Below are positions 1-10,600 of a stretch of 64,000 bases of DNA, piece by piece. The notes beneath the pieces were generated by a model. The model saw nothing but the letters and a program-made list of their open reading frames with translations, was not told the DNA's origin and did no database searches. The stretch covers positions 1-64,000 of the forward strand of contig CAZWKQ010000002.1 of assembly GCA_964634005.1 (NCBI GenBank), given 5' to 3'. Numbering within the stretch: the first letter of the stretch is position 1; the number at the start of each line of letters is the position of its first letter. The stretch is from CAZWKQ01 sp964634005. GTDB taxonomy: Bacteria; Bacteroidota; Bacteroidia; Bacteroidales; JACABE01. The translations under genes and the position numbers were made by a program.

Positions 1-54
1 TAGAGCATCTGACTGTTAATCAGAGGGTCGCTGGTTCAAGTCCAGCAGGGGGAG
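1..54 (+). tRNA. tRNA-Asn (GTT), 3' part only
   Basis: The window opens inside a tRNA gene. The anticodon arm is visible (stem TCTGA/TCAGA, loop CTGTTAA, anticodon GTT for Asn), followed by the variable loop, a complete T-arm (GCTGG-TTCAAGT-CCAGC) and the 3' acceptor strand AGGGGGA with discriminator G at 54. The acceptor 5' strand and most of the D-arm lie before position 1. CCA is not encoded. Pieces of this 3' half recur three times downstream, between the GIY-YIG genes. Confidence 0.93.
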
Positions 55-57
55 CGG

Positions 58-80
58 AGCCACGAAGAGTGGCTTTTTTT
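58..80 (+). terminator. Intrinsic terminator of tRNA-Asn
   Basis: A six-base-pair stem AGCCAC/GTGGCT with loop GAAGA is followed directly by a run of T. It lies 3 nt after the tRNA discriminator base. The T-run ends 4 nt before the ATG of the first GIY-YIG gene, so terminator and gene start are almost fused. Confidence 0.8.
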
Positions 81-84
81 GTTT

Positions 85-378
85 ATGAACTATTTGTATA
101 TCATAAGGTCAAAATCTTACGACAAATATTATGTAGGGATAACTACACAACCTGATGTGAGGTTGGAAGAGCATAATAATAGTGAGAGGAATTTGTACAC
201 CAAGAGATATCGTCCGTGGGAGCTGGCAGCATTATATAGTTGCGGAGAAGATTTGGGTTATGCGATGAGGGTAGAAAGGTTTATAAAAAAGCAGAAGAGC
301 AGGGCGTTTATAGAAAAGTTAATAGATAAATCTTTTGAGCCTTATGGAGAGTTGAAAGGGTTAGTAAGGATAAAATAA
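85..378 (+). CDS. Small GIY-YIG nuclease, copy 1
   Basis: A 97-residue single-domain protein of the GIY-YIG family (the fold of the UvrC N-terminal nuclease and of some homing endonucleases), which cuts DNA with a single metal ion. Visible core: LYI at 4-6 in place of GIY, YYVG at 15-18 in place of YIG, Arg26, His30, Glu64 as the likely metal ligand, and a basic KSR at 71-73. This arrangement is intact, so the protein may be active. A TTG six bases upstream (79) is in frame, but ATG at 85 is the better start. There is no Shine-Dalgarno; the start follows a tRNA terminator T-run. Cellular role is not known; similar small Bacteroidota proteins are often labelled excinuclease subunit C-like, although they are not UvrC. 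Confidence 0.88.
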   Translation: MNYLYIIRSKSYDKYYVGITTQPDVRLEEHNNSERNLYTKRYRPWELAALYSCGEDLGYAMRVERFIKKQKSRAFIEKLIDKSFEPYGELKGLVRIK

Positions 379-380
379 AT

Positions 381-424
381 AATCAGAGGGTCGTTCCGAA
401 GTTTCGGAATCCAGCAGGGGGAGC
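381..424 (+). other. tRNA-Asn 3'-end remnant with T-arm replaced by hairpin (unit 2)
   Basis: The 3' anticodon strand and variable loop (AATCAGAGGGTCG, 381-393) and the T-stem 3' strand plus acceptor strand (410-424) match the tRNA-Asn at the window start. In between, the tRNA's 10 bases CTGGTTCAAG are replaced by 16 bases forming a perfect hairpin, TTCCGAA-GT-TTCGGAA (394-409). There is no 5' tRNA half, so it cannot be a working tRNA. Given the terminator that follows, it would form the 3' UTR of the copy 1 mRNA. Confidence 0.85.
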
Positions 425-426
425 GG

Positions 427-449
427 AGCCACGGAGAGTGGCTTTTTTT
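427..449 (+). terminator. Intrinsic terminator after GIY-YIG copy 1
   Basis: Same AGCCAC/GTGGCT stem and T-run as behind the tRNA-Asn, with loop GGAGA rather than GAAGA. It is placed after the tRNA remnant and immediately before the start of copy 2. Confidence 0.75.
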
Positions 450-453
450 GTTT

Positions 454-747
454 ATGAACTATTTGTATATAATAAAGTCAAAATCTTACGACAAGTATTA
501 TGTAGGTATTACAAGCCATCCTGATGTAAGGTTGGAAGAGCATAATAATAGTGAGAGGAATTTGTACACTAAGAGATATCGTCCGTGGGAATTGGCAGCT
601 TTATATAGTTGCGGAGAAGATTTGGGTTATGCGATGAGGGTAGAGAGGTTTATAAAGAAGCAGAAGAGCAGGGCGTTTATTGAAAAGTTAATAGATAAAT
701 CATTTGAGCCTTACGGAGAGTTGAAAGGATTAGTAAGGATAAAATAA
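454..747 (+). CDS. Small GIY-YIG nuclease, copy 2
   Basis: Full-length 97-residue copy. It differs from copy 1 only near the N-terminus (Lys for Arg at residue 8; Ser-His for Thr-Gln at 21-22). The nuclease core (YYVG at 15-18, Arg26, His30, Glu64, KSR 71-73) is unchanged. In the second half of the gene all base differences from copy 1 are silent, for example GAG-CTG versus GAA-TTG at Glu46-Leu47. That suggests selection for the protein, or recent conversion. An in-frame TTG at 448 is a less likely start than the ATG. Confidence 0.87.
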   Translation: MNYLYIIKSKSYDKYYVGITSHPDVRLEEHNNSERNLYTKRYRPWELAALYSCGEDLGYAMRVERFIKKQKSRAFIEKLIDKSFEPYGELKGLVRIK

Positions 748-752
748 AAAAA

Positions 753-793
753 CAGAGGGTCGTTCCGAAGTTTCGGAATCCAGCAGGGGGAGC
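753..793 (+). other. tRNA-Asn 3'-end remnant with hairpin (unit 3)
   Basis: Matches the unit 2 remnant: CAGAGGGTCG, the hairpin TTCCGAA-GT-TTCGGAA (763-778), then the T-stem 3' strand and acceptor strand. The bases before it are A-rich instead of the tRNA-like AAT of unit 2, so the tRNA similarity is one or two bases shorter on the left. Confidence 0.84.
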
Positions 794-795
794 GG

Positions 796-818
796 AGCCA
801 CGAAGAGTGGCTTTTTTT
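796..818 (+). terminator. Intrinsic terminator after GIY-YIG copy 2
   Basis: AGCCAC/GTGGCT stem, loop GAAGA, T-run; identical to the terminator behind the tRNA-Asn. Confidence 0.75.
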
Positions 819-822
819 GTTT

Positions 823-1116
823 ATGAACTATTTGTATATCATAAGGTCAAAATCTTACGACAAATATTATGTAGGGATAACTACACAACCTGATGTGAGG
901 TTGGAAGAGCATAATAATAGTGAGAGGAATTTGTACACTAAGAGATATCGTCCGTGGGAATTGGCAGCTTTATATAGTTGCGGAGAAGATTTGGGTTATG
1001 CGATGAGGGTAGAGAGGTTTATAAAGAAGCAGAAGAGCAGGGCGTTTATTGAAAAGTTAATAGATAAATCATTTGAGCCTTACGGAGAGTTGAAAGGATT
1101 AGTAAGGATAAAATAA
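823..1116 (+). CDS. Small GIY-YIG nuclease, copy 3
   Basis: The predicted protein is identical to copy 1, yet the gene is a mosaic. The first part matches copy 1 (same codons for Arg8 and Thr21-Gln22). The second part, from about residue 39 on, matches copy 2 base for base, including the spacer that follows. The nuclease core is intact. An identical protein made by a recombined gene points to conversion among functional copies rather than decay. Confidence 0.87.
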   Translation: MNYLYIIRSKSYDKYYVGITTQPDVRLEEHNNSERNLYTKRYRPWELAALYSCGEDLGYAMRVERFIKKQKSRAFIEKLIDKSFEPYGELKGLVRIK

Positions 1117-1121
1117 AAAAA

Positions 1122-1162
1122 CAGAGGGTCGTTCCGAAGTTTCGGAATCCAGCAGGGGGAGC
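1122..1162 (+). other. tRNA-Asn 3'-end remnant with hairpin (unit 4)
   Basis: Same composition as in unit 3; the hairpin arms are TTCCGAA 1132-1138 and TTCGGAA 1141-1147, followed by the T-stem 3' strand and the acceptor strand. Confidence 0.84.
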
Positions 1163-1164
1163 GG

Positions 1165-1187
1165 AGCCACGAAGAGTGGCTTTTTTT
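1165..1187 (+). terminator. Intrinsic terminator after GIY-YIG copy 3
   Basis: AGCCAC/GTGGCT stem, loop GAAGA, T-run, as in the other units. Confidence 0.75.
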
Positions 1188-1191
1188 GTTT

Positions 1192-1413
1192 ATGAACTAT
1201 TTGTATATAATAAAGTCAAAATCTTACGACAAGTATTATGTAGGTATTACAAGCCATCCTGATGTAAGGTTGGAAGAGCATAATAATAGTGAGAGGAATT
1301 TGTATACCAAGAGATATCGCCCGTGGGAGCTGGCAGCATTATATAGTTGCGGAGAAGATTTGGGTTATGCGATGAGGGTAGAAAGGTTTATAAAAAAGCA
1401 GCAATTTTGTTAA
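1192..1413 (+). pseudogene. Truncated GIY-YIG nuclease, copy 4
   Basis: Follows the family up to residue 70, then ends with three unrelated codons and a stop (Gln-Phe-Cys-stop). About 24 C-terminal residues, including the KSR segment, are missing, although Glu64 is kept. The first part resembles copy 2 and the second part resembles copy 1 (including its CTG and GCA codons), so it too is mosaic. The break at about 1403 marks the end of the array. The product is probably inactive or unstable, but the reading frame is otherwise clean. Confidence 0.75.
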
Positions 1414-1502
1414 TTTTTATCACCAAAAATAAATAATTTAACTAAATAATTTTAGTAATTCATTTAATTATTGAAATAGTGTATTTACTTGCTTTATTGT
1501 CA

Positions 1503-1533
1503 TTTTAGAATTGTATTATTTTAGTTAAATTTG
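1503..1533 (+). promoter_or_regulatory. Candidate distal promoter of the giant secreted-protein gene
   Basis: TAAATTTG at 1526-1533 fits the Bacteroidota -7 box (TAnnTTTG). TTTT at 1503-1506 sits 19 bases upstream, the usual distance of the -33 box. It would give a leader of roughly 110 nt. Confidence 0.4.
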
Positions 1534-1564
1534 TGTTAAACAAAGTATTTTATCGACTAAAACA

Positions 1565-1610
1565 TTTAGATAGAAAAATTTTTGCCTAAATTTGTAGGCT
1601 ATAAAAATTT
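1565..1610 (+). promoter_or_regulatory. Candidate proximal promoter within an inverted repeat
   Basis: A second TAAATTTG (1587-1594) has TTTA (1565-1568) 18 bases upstream. The -7 box spans the loop of an imperfect inverted repeat, AAATTTTT-GCCTA (1576-1588) and TAGGC-TAT-AAAAATTT (1595-1610), which could be an operator or a DNA structure over the promoter. Predicted leader is about 50 nt. Confidence 0.42.
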
Positions 1611-1651
1611 AAAAAATATTTTATTCATTAAATAATTCACAATTAACAATC

Positions 1652-4600
1652 ATGAGAAAATTACTTTTTCTTTTAGTTATTTTTATTTCGATTGCCAGAG
1701 TACAATCGCAAACTCAAGTGGTATTTAGTGAGGATTTTGAACTGCCTTCGTTGGGAGATAGTGTTCAAAGTTCAACTAATCCGGCCGGAGGTGGCCAATG
1801 GACAATCACCACAAATTTGAAAAACACCGGTTCAAGAGCCGATTCTGTCGGAGTTACTCCCGGTTATGCAACTTATTTGACTACAAACTCTTTTAGCACA
1901 TTGGGTAAAAGCAAAGTAGTACTTCAGTTTGCTCATATTTGTAAATTATTCTACTCAGACGGTGGGCAAATTCAATACTCTATTGATGGAGGTACTACGT
2001 GGATTCAACTTCTTCAATCTCAATATTTGGGAAGTGGAACATTAATCAATCATCGTTTTAGTGAAAGTTCATATTCTGCCGATTGGTATTCGGGTGATAC
2101 AATAACTAAACCGAATAATAGCTGGTGGAAAACCGAAAGATATGACTTGTCGTCAGTTGCTGCAAATCAGGCTAATGTAAAAATAAGATTCTGGTTTGTT
2201 GATGGTGGCATTCAAGGAGCAGAAGGCAGATATGGCTGGTTAATTGATGATATTAAGGTTTTTGCATCTGATAATGAATTAACTCCTCCCTCTATTACAT
2301 TGAAGCAACCCGTTTACAAAGATACAATATATGTAACAGGTCCTTTTGATATTGATGCATTTGTTAAAGATTCTTCAGGAGTAAGTAATGTACAGTTAAT
2401 ATATAATATAAATGGAGGTGCCAACTTAGTACAAGCTATGACTCATATGGGTGATAGCACTTACGAAACAGATATTCCTTCAATAGCATATAATAATGTA
2501 GTAAATTACAGAGTGGTAGCTAGTGATATATATAATAATGTGTCATCAGCACCCAGTAGTTTCAATAGTTTCTTAGTTAAAAAGGGCTCACCGAATATTC
2601 AGATAGGAACTACAACCACTTCAGGATTATTCAGTCCGATTTACATAGCAAGTTCTACAAGTACATATTTGTACAGTTATAATGCTATGTTGTTTACTAA
2701 AAGTGAAATAAAATCGGGTGGTACAATAGAATCCTTTGCGTTTAATAAAACTGATGCACAAGGATACACATTAGGAAATGCTACGTTAAGAATATATGCA
2801 AAAGGTGTTCCTATTGATTATGTGCCGCAAACATTTACCGATTACCTTGCAATGCGAAATGGTGCTATTAAAGTATATGAAAATACTGCACAAAATCTGA
2901 ATACAACTGCAGGTTGGCAAACTTTCACATGTAATACGGGAAGTTTGTTTAATTATACAGGTGCTGAAAACTTAATGTTATTTGTAGAATGGTATCGTCC
3001 CGGAAATGCAACAGGAGCAGTAAATTGGCAGATAAATACAGCCGTTGGTATGTCATCGTGTTTTTATGGTGCAAGTTCTGTTCCCGATCAAGTCAATACA
3101 ACAGGTCAAAGAGCAAATATTAAAATAAATTTTCAATCGAGCAATGCTGCAATAGATGCTACGGTTCTTAATTTTACTACCCCGCAAAATCCGGCTTTGG
3201 CAGGACAAAATATTCCGGTAGGAGTAAGAATAAAGAATTTAGGTTCAACAAACTTAACACAGGCAAATGTTCATTGGTCGCTTGATGGAGTTTATCAGGG
3301 AGTTGAACAATGGGTTGGTGTTCTGCCCCAAGATTTTGTCAGTAGTACTATTAATTTAGGTACTATTAATCTTACAGTAGGACCTCATACATTGAAAGCA
3401 TGGACTTCAATGCCCAATGGTGTGCAGGATGAATCACCTTCAAACGATACTATCAGCTACAGCTTTTTTGCATGTCAAAATCTTACAGGTACGTTCACTG
3501 TTGGAACTCCAACTTCAGATTTCCCGACGATTGCTGATGTTTTCACTGCTTTGAATAATTGTGGAATCAGTGGTCCTGTTACTTTCAAACTTGCTTCGGG
3601 TACTTATAATCAACAGTTGATTTTCCCATTATTTAATAATGTTTCGGCTACCAACACAATAACATTTGAGTCAGCTTCCGGAAATCCTGATAGTGTTGTT
3701 TTTCAATACAATGCTGCAGGAACTGCCGATAATTTTGTTTTAAGATTTGAAGGTTCGAGATATATTAAAGTTAAAAATATTACTTTCAAATCATTAAATT
3801 CAACAAACGGAAGAGTTGTTGAACTTGCTAACGGTGCCTCTTTCAATACTGTGGAAGGATGTAAACTATTGATGCCTCCTACTACATCAACAACAGTTTC
3901 AGGTATTTATAATGCTTCAAGTACATATGAACATGGAAATATAATTAAAAATAACATTATACAAGGTGGATATTATGGAATTTATTTCTATGGTGCTTCA
4001 AGCAATAAAGAAAAAGGAAATTATTTTGAAGGAAACACAATAACTAACTTTTACTATTACGGAATGTATTTATACTACCAAGATAGTACTGTTGCAATAG
4101 GTAATACTATATCAAACCCGACAAATACAACAGCATACGGATTATATTCTTATTATACCGATAATACTACGTATTTGAAAAATAGAATTCTAATGAATGC
4201 ATCTACAACTAACTATTGTATGTATTTGTATTACAATAACCAAAACGGCGGTAATAGTTTAGTTGCAAACAATTTTGTAAGTCAATCTGTCGGAACAAGT
4301 ACTGTATATGGAATATATAGCTATGCGAGTTCTAATATGAAATATTATTATAATTCAGTTAATGTAACTGCCGGAACTACATCAGGCTATGCTTTCTATG
4401 TTTATGGAGCATCGTCTACAGCAGGAGTGAAAATTAAAAACAATAATTTCGTAAACACAGGAGGCGGTTATGCATATTATATATCAACGACTGCAGCAGT
4501 TGATTCAAGTAATTATAACAATATTTTTGCAACCGGAAATTTTGCATACTGGGGAGCTGCCAGGGCTAATTTGGCCGCTCTACAAGCTGCAAGCGGCAAA

Positions 4601-7600
4601 GACCAGAACTCTGTCAGTATGAATCCTCAATATTCCAGTGTAACCGATTTACACATTAATAACTACTCATTAGTCGCAATTGGTACGCCTACTCCAGAGG
4701 TTAGTGATGATATTGACGGCGAACTTCGCTCTGTTACTCCTACTATTGGTGCTGATGAAATATCGATTCCGACTGTCGATGCAGGAATATTTAAAATAAA
4801 TAATCCTCAGACAATGATTACATCTTTAAATCAGGATATTAAAGTTACTATTAGAACTATTGGTACAACTCCTCTTACTTCTGCTGTAATAAAATGGTCG
4901 GTTAACGGAGTTATGCAAACACCTTATAACTGGACAGGCTATCTGCCTCAGTTTGCTGTTGATTCTTTGGTTATTGCAAATTATACATTTAATTTAGGTA
5001 TTTCAACCATAAAAGTTTGGACTGAATCGCCTAACAATAGTGTTGATGGTTTTCCATTAAACGATACTGCTACTTTAACTCTTTATGCATGCGGAGGACC
5101 TTTGAGCGGTAATTATACCATTGGTCCAAACGGAGACTATACTACTTTCAATAATGCAATAATGGCATTGAATAGTTGTGGTATAGACGGGGCTGTAATT
5201 TTTGAAGTATCACCAGGTATTTATAACGAACAGCTTAATTTTAATCTTATTCAAGGAGTTTCTGCCACAAATACAATTACTTTTGTTTCTGCAAACAACG
5301 ATAGTACAAGCGTAATAGTTGATGCCGGAGCTAACAGCTTAGGAAATTTTGCAGCCCGATTCAACGCAGCTCAATATATTACTATTGAGAAAATTACTTT
5401 AAGAAACACAATTGTTACTGGAAGAGTTATTGATATAACTAATGCATCGAAATATATTACAATAAAAGGCTGTATAATTCAATCAAGTCCTGGTTCTACT
5501 TCTTCTACTTCCGCCGGTGTATATTCAGGAAGTACCAAGGATGATTATATAACTTTAAGAAACAACCAGATTTCAGGAGGTTATTATGGTATATATCTTT
5601 ATGGAGTAAGTACTTCATCTAAGGAAGTTGGCAACACAATTGAAGGAAATAATATTGTCGATTTTTACTATTATGGTATGTACCTTTATTATCAGGATAG
5701 TATAAAAGTAATAAGCAATATTGTCAGAAATGCATCAAATTCAGGTGTTGTTTATGCTATGTATTCATATTATTCTGATAATGGAAGATTTTTAAAGAAT
5801 GATTTCAGAATCAGCGGTACATCAAGTACATATATAATGTATTTTTATTATAATAATAATTCCGGAGGTAATAGTTTAGTAGCTAACAATTTTGTAAGTC
5901 AATCTGTAGGAACAAGCACTGTTTACGGACTTTATAGCTATACATCATCAAATATGAACTATTATTATAATAGTGTTAATATAACAAAAGGAAGTACTTC
6001 CGGATATGCTTTCTATATAACAGGAGGCAGTAATTGTAATTTAGTAAACAATATTTTGGTTAATACCGGTGGTGGATATGCTTATTATGCATCTTCAACT
6101 ACAGCATTAAGTCAATCAAATTATAACAATATATACACAACCGGAGCTAACTATGCTTATTGGGGAACAGCATGCGCAAATTTAACTGCTTTAAAAGCAG
6201 CAAGCGGTAAAGATCAAAATTCAATTGCCATAGACCCAATTTTTTATAGTGTAAACGACTTACATACAGATAATGTCGGATTATTTGCTAAAGGGACAAG
6301 TATTTCAGCTGTTACTGATGATATTGACGGTCAAACACGTGCAGCAATACCTTGTATTGGAGCCGATGAATTCATAGTATTTCCTAATGATGCCAGATTG
6401 AAAGCAGTATATACATTCGGGAAATTGCCAAATCAGGTAGCTACTCCACATCAAGTAAGAGCTATCATAAAAAATATGGGTTCAAACAATCTAAATAACT
6501 TAAACGTTACACTAAATATAACCGGAAGTAATACTTTCACTAATGTCAAAACTATCTCGACTTTACTATCAGGGGCAGAAGATACAATTACATTCGATGG
6601 TTTCATACCTTCAAGTCTTGGACTTAATAATGTAAATGTTAGCCTGCCAAATGATGATAATTTATCGAATAATGTTTTCAATTACAGACAGGAAGTTACT
6701 GACAGTTTATATGCTTATGCCGATACAACAGCACCTTCAACATACTTAGGTTTTAATACCGGAAGCGGACTTTTTGTTGCAAAATACAATATTAATGGTT
6801 CAAGGCTTATACATTCAGTTGATATTTATATAACAAACTCAAATACGGTAGGACAAAGAATGTATGCTGTGGTTTTGGGTACTAATGGTGATATAATTGA
6901 TACCTCTTATTCAAAGATTATTACAGCTAATGATGTAAATAAATGGGTAAATTTTGTTATGGCTAACCCTTCATCAACTCTTACAACCAATAATTTTGTT
7001 TATGTGGGATTGGCTCAAACAGTCGGTACAGGAGGGTATTATCCATTAGGTTGTCAAAAGGAAGAATTTACTCGTCGAGGAGCATTTTATTATACTACCA
7101 GCCTCACAGGAGGTTCTTTGATTGAAACAACACAATTTGGCCGATTTATGATACAAGCCAATTTAGCTCTACCTGCCAATTATGATGCAAGTATGGCAGA
7201 ATTGGTAAGTCCGCAAACAAACTGTGGACTTGGAAATGAAACCGTTGTCGTAAAAGTTCTTAACTCGGGAATCATGCCGATTTATGGTTCACAGCATGGC
7301 TTAACGGTTTATTATGCTCTTAGAGATGCAAATAATCAATTAACAGGTATTGTAATGCAAGCTGTTAATGACACTATACTTCCTGCTCAAAGTAAAAATA
7401 TTACTTTTACTACACCGGTTAATATACCTGCTTTAACTGCTGATTCAAATTATAGGTTTGTTACTTGGGTAAAATTAAATAATGATCCTTACATTACTAA
7501 TGATACTTTAAATAAAATTGTAAGATCAAAATTTACTCCACCGGCACCTATTGTTAATAGCCCTGTAAACGTAGGATTCGGTTATAGTGCAACTTTAACT

Positions 7601-10600
7601 GCTATTTCTAATGATACAGTACAGTGGTTTGCTAATATTAATGATACTGTTCCGATTTACACAGGAGCTACATATATAACTCCGGCACTTAATAGCTCTA
7701 CAACTTATTATGCAAGAGCTACTACAAGTTCAGGCTCAGCGGCAAATATTGGATTAACAGCAGTATCTACTCACTCTGGCGGAGGTGCATCTCCAAGTTA
7801 TGGACCCGAATTATACAACGACGGTATTATCCCTGCTTACGGCAGTTCAGGAACAGGTATATGGGGTTGGACTTCAACAAATGGTTGGATTGAATATACT
7901 TGGACTACTCCAAAAAGAATTAATAAGGTTGTATTTTATAAAGATAACAGACCTATGTCAACATGTACATTCCAGTACTGGAACGGCACTTCTTATGTTG
8001 ACTTCTATAGTTATAACAATTCAGCAGTACAGGATAGTGTTACTTTCCCTGTTGTGATTACTACTAAACTAAGGTTTAATAATATTGCAGGTTCTTCTAA
8101 TCCTAATTTCAGAGAAATTCAGGTATTTGAAAGTTTAGTTGAAGGATGTTCAAGTCCTAAAGTTCCTGTTGTAGTAAATGTTGTACCGGCTTTTGATGCA
8201 AGAGTTTCAGAGATTATTACTCCGAATAGTGGTTGTGGGCTAACTAACCAACAAGTTAAAGTAAAAATAAAGAATACTGGTAACTTGAATATTTATGGCA
8301 ATCAAAATGTATTAACTGCAAGTTATGGTCTCAGACTTAATAATAATATCGTAAATGTTGTAACACAACAGGTTACTGATACATTATTAGCAGGAGATTC
8401 ATTGATATTAACATTTAATACTCCTTTAACGTTAATAGCTACAAATCAGTTAGATTCTAATTATAAGGTTGTATCATGGACTACATTGGTTAATGATATA
8501 AATCCTAATAATGATTCTACCACCAAAAATGTGCTGTCGAAATATACACCACCTTCACCGTCAGTTTCAAATGTTACGGTAAACTATGGTTCGCCGGCCA
8601 CATTCACAATACCTACAAATGATTCGATTTACTGGTATGCAAATGCATTTGATACTGTTCCTATTTTCTCGGGCAATACATTTACAACTCCTCCTTTGTA
8701 CGATACAACAACATATTATGTAGCTGCAGGACAAGTACAGCTCGGTCCCGGACCATCACAGTTTGTCGGACCGCTTGATAATACAATTGGCTCAGGAGGT
8801 ACTATAGGTGCTACATCATACAGTCAGATATTTGATGTTTTAAGTCCCACTGGTATAACAATATTAAAAGTTGATGTTTATCCTGCTACTGCCGGAAGTG
8901 CGTTTACTATGGTTATTAAAAACAGTGGTGGTACTGTTATACAGTCATATAGCGGAGTTACTACCGTTGCAAATATAAAAGAAACAATACCGGTTAATTT
9001 CCAAGTTCCGGCGGGTACCGGTTATCAGTTAGGATATACTTCAGGCCCGAGTTTTTATAGAAATACTTCAGGGGCTGTTTATCCATATACTATTCCGGGA
9101 GTTATTTCTATTACAGGAAACACTTTCAGTTCAGGTCAAAATTATTGGTATAATGCCTATAAATGGGAAGTTAGTGTCGGTATGACCGGCTCTGTGGCAA
9201 CGGGTTGTGCAAGTGCAAAGGTGCCTGCTACTGCATATGTTACAGGCATCCCTGCTTTAGATATTGCCGTAAATTCAATATCAGAACCTGTAGGAAATAT
9301 TCAATCAGGCGTTTCTACACCTGTTAGAGCAAGAATAATAAATTATGGTACTACAACTGTAAATTCAGCAACAATAAGCTGGAGTGTTAATGGAGTTGTT
9401 CAAACTCCTGCCACATTTACCGGACTGAATTTAGCTAACGGTCAAGTATCAGCTCCATTATTATTAGGCAATTATACATTTGCTGGAGGCCCAAGCACAA
9501 TTAAGGCTTGGTCGTCACAACCTAATAATCAAGCAGATATGTTCCCTGCAAATGATACGGCTTCTTCTAGTGTAATGGGATGTATGAGCGGCAACTTCAC
9601 AATAGGAACCGGTGGAACATTCCCAACTTTCACTGCTGCATTAAATGCCATAAATGCTGTTGGAATTTGCGGTAATGTTATTTTTGATGTTTTACCGGGA
9701 ACATACAACGAGGCACTTGTCATTAATCAAATTAATAATATGGGGCCGAATGTTACTTTAACTTTCCGCTCTCAAAACGGAAATAATACTTCTGTAATTC
9801 TTACCAATTCAACAGGTAATGCCGTCATAACTTTAAATGGTGCAGATTATGTACGTTTCGAAAAAATGTCAATAATCGGTACAGGCAGTATTACTGCTGC
9901 TGTTTCCCTTACAGCAGGTGCAACAAATAATATTTTTGACGGAAATATAATTGAAATACCTCCAGCAACAAGTTCTACTTATCGTGCAATCAATTCTACA
10001 AGTACAGGTGCTGATAATTATAATCAATTTATTAACAATAGAATTAAAGGTGGTTATTATTGCGTTTATTGGTATGGTAGTTCAACTCTCAGAAAGGTTG
10101 GTAATCAGTTTATTAATAATGTTATAAGCGATTTCTATTATTATGGATTATATCTGTATTATAACGATAGTTTAACCATAAGCAGAAATACAATAATGAA
10201 TGCTCCTAGCTCAGGTTCGGTTTATGGTCTTTATTCTTATTATACCGATAAGAGTATCTTCACAAAGAATAAAGTAATGCTTAATGGAAGCAGCACAAAC
10301 TACTGTATGTATTTTTATTATAACAATAATAGTTCAGGAAGTAGTTTAGTTGCAAATAATTTCGTTTCTCAATCTATTGGAACAGGTGTTTATGGTATTT
10401 ATAACTATTATTCTAATAATATTAACTATTATTACAATTCGGTTAATGTTACCGGAGGTTCCTCTTCATATTATGCATTTTACTCATCAGGCGGAAGCAA
10501 TAATAATGTTGTAAACAATATATTCAGCAATACAGGTGGCGGTTATGCTTATTATATATCTACCGTAGCAGGTATAAATCAAAGTAATTACAATAACTTT

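Larger units (their letters stand above)
47..1403 (+). repeat. Tandem array of 369-bp units (tRNA-Asn 3' fragment + terminator + GIY-YIG gene)
   Basis: The ATGs at 85, 454, 823 and 1192 are spaced exactly 369 bp apart. Each unit contains the tRNA acceptor 3' strand, a short terminator hairpin and a 97-codon GIY-YIG gene. Unit 1 uses the genuine tRNA-Asn; units 2 to 4 use a remnant with a changed T-arm. Units are nearly identical in DNA, and similarity stops inside the fourth gene at about 1403. The differences are patterned: first halves of the genes alternate between two types (copies 1 and 3, copies 2 and 4), while second halves pair copies 1 and 4 and copies 2 and 3. This indicates recombination or gene conversion between units. 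Confidence 0.93.

Noticed and set aside
1..1413. Regular repeats suggestive of a CRISPR array
   Set aside because: The period is 369 bp, the units are coding almost throughout, and there are no short unique spacers; this is a tandem gene array.
85..1413. GIY-YIG array as a pure assembly artefact
   Set aside because: The copies differ by an ordered set of substitutions and have a defined truncated end, which a simple collapsed or duplicated contig would not give; long-read confirmation is still desirable.
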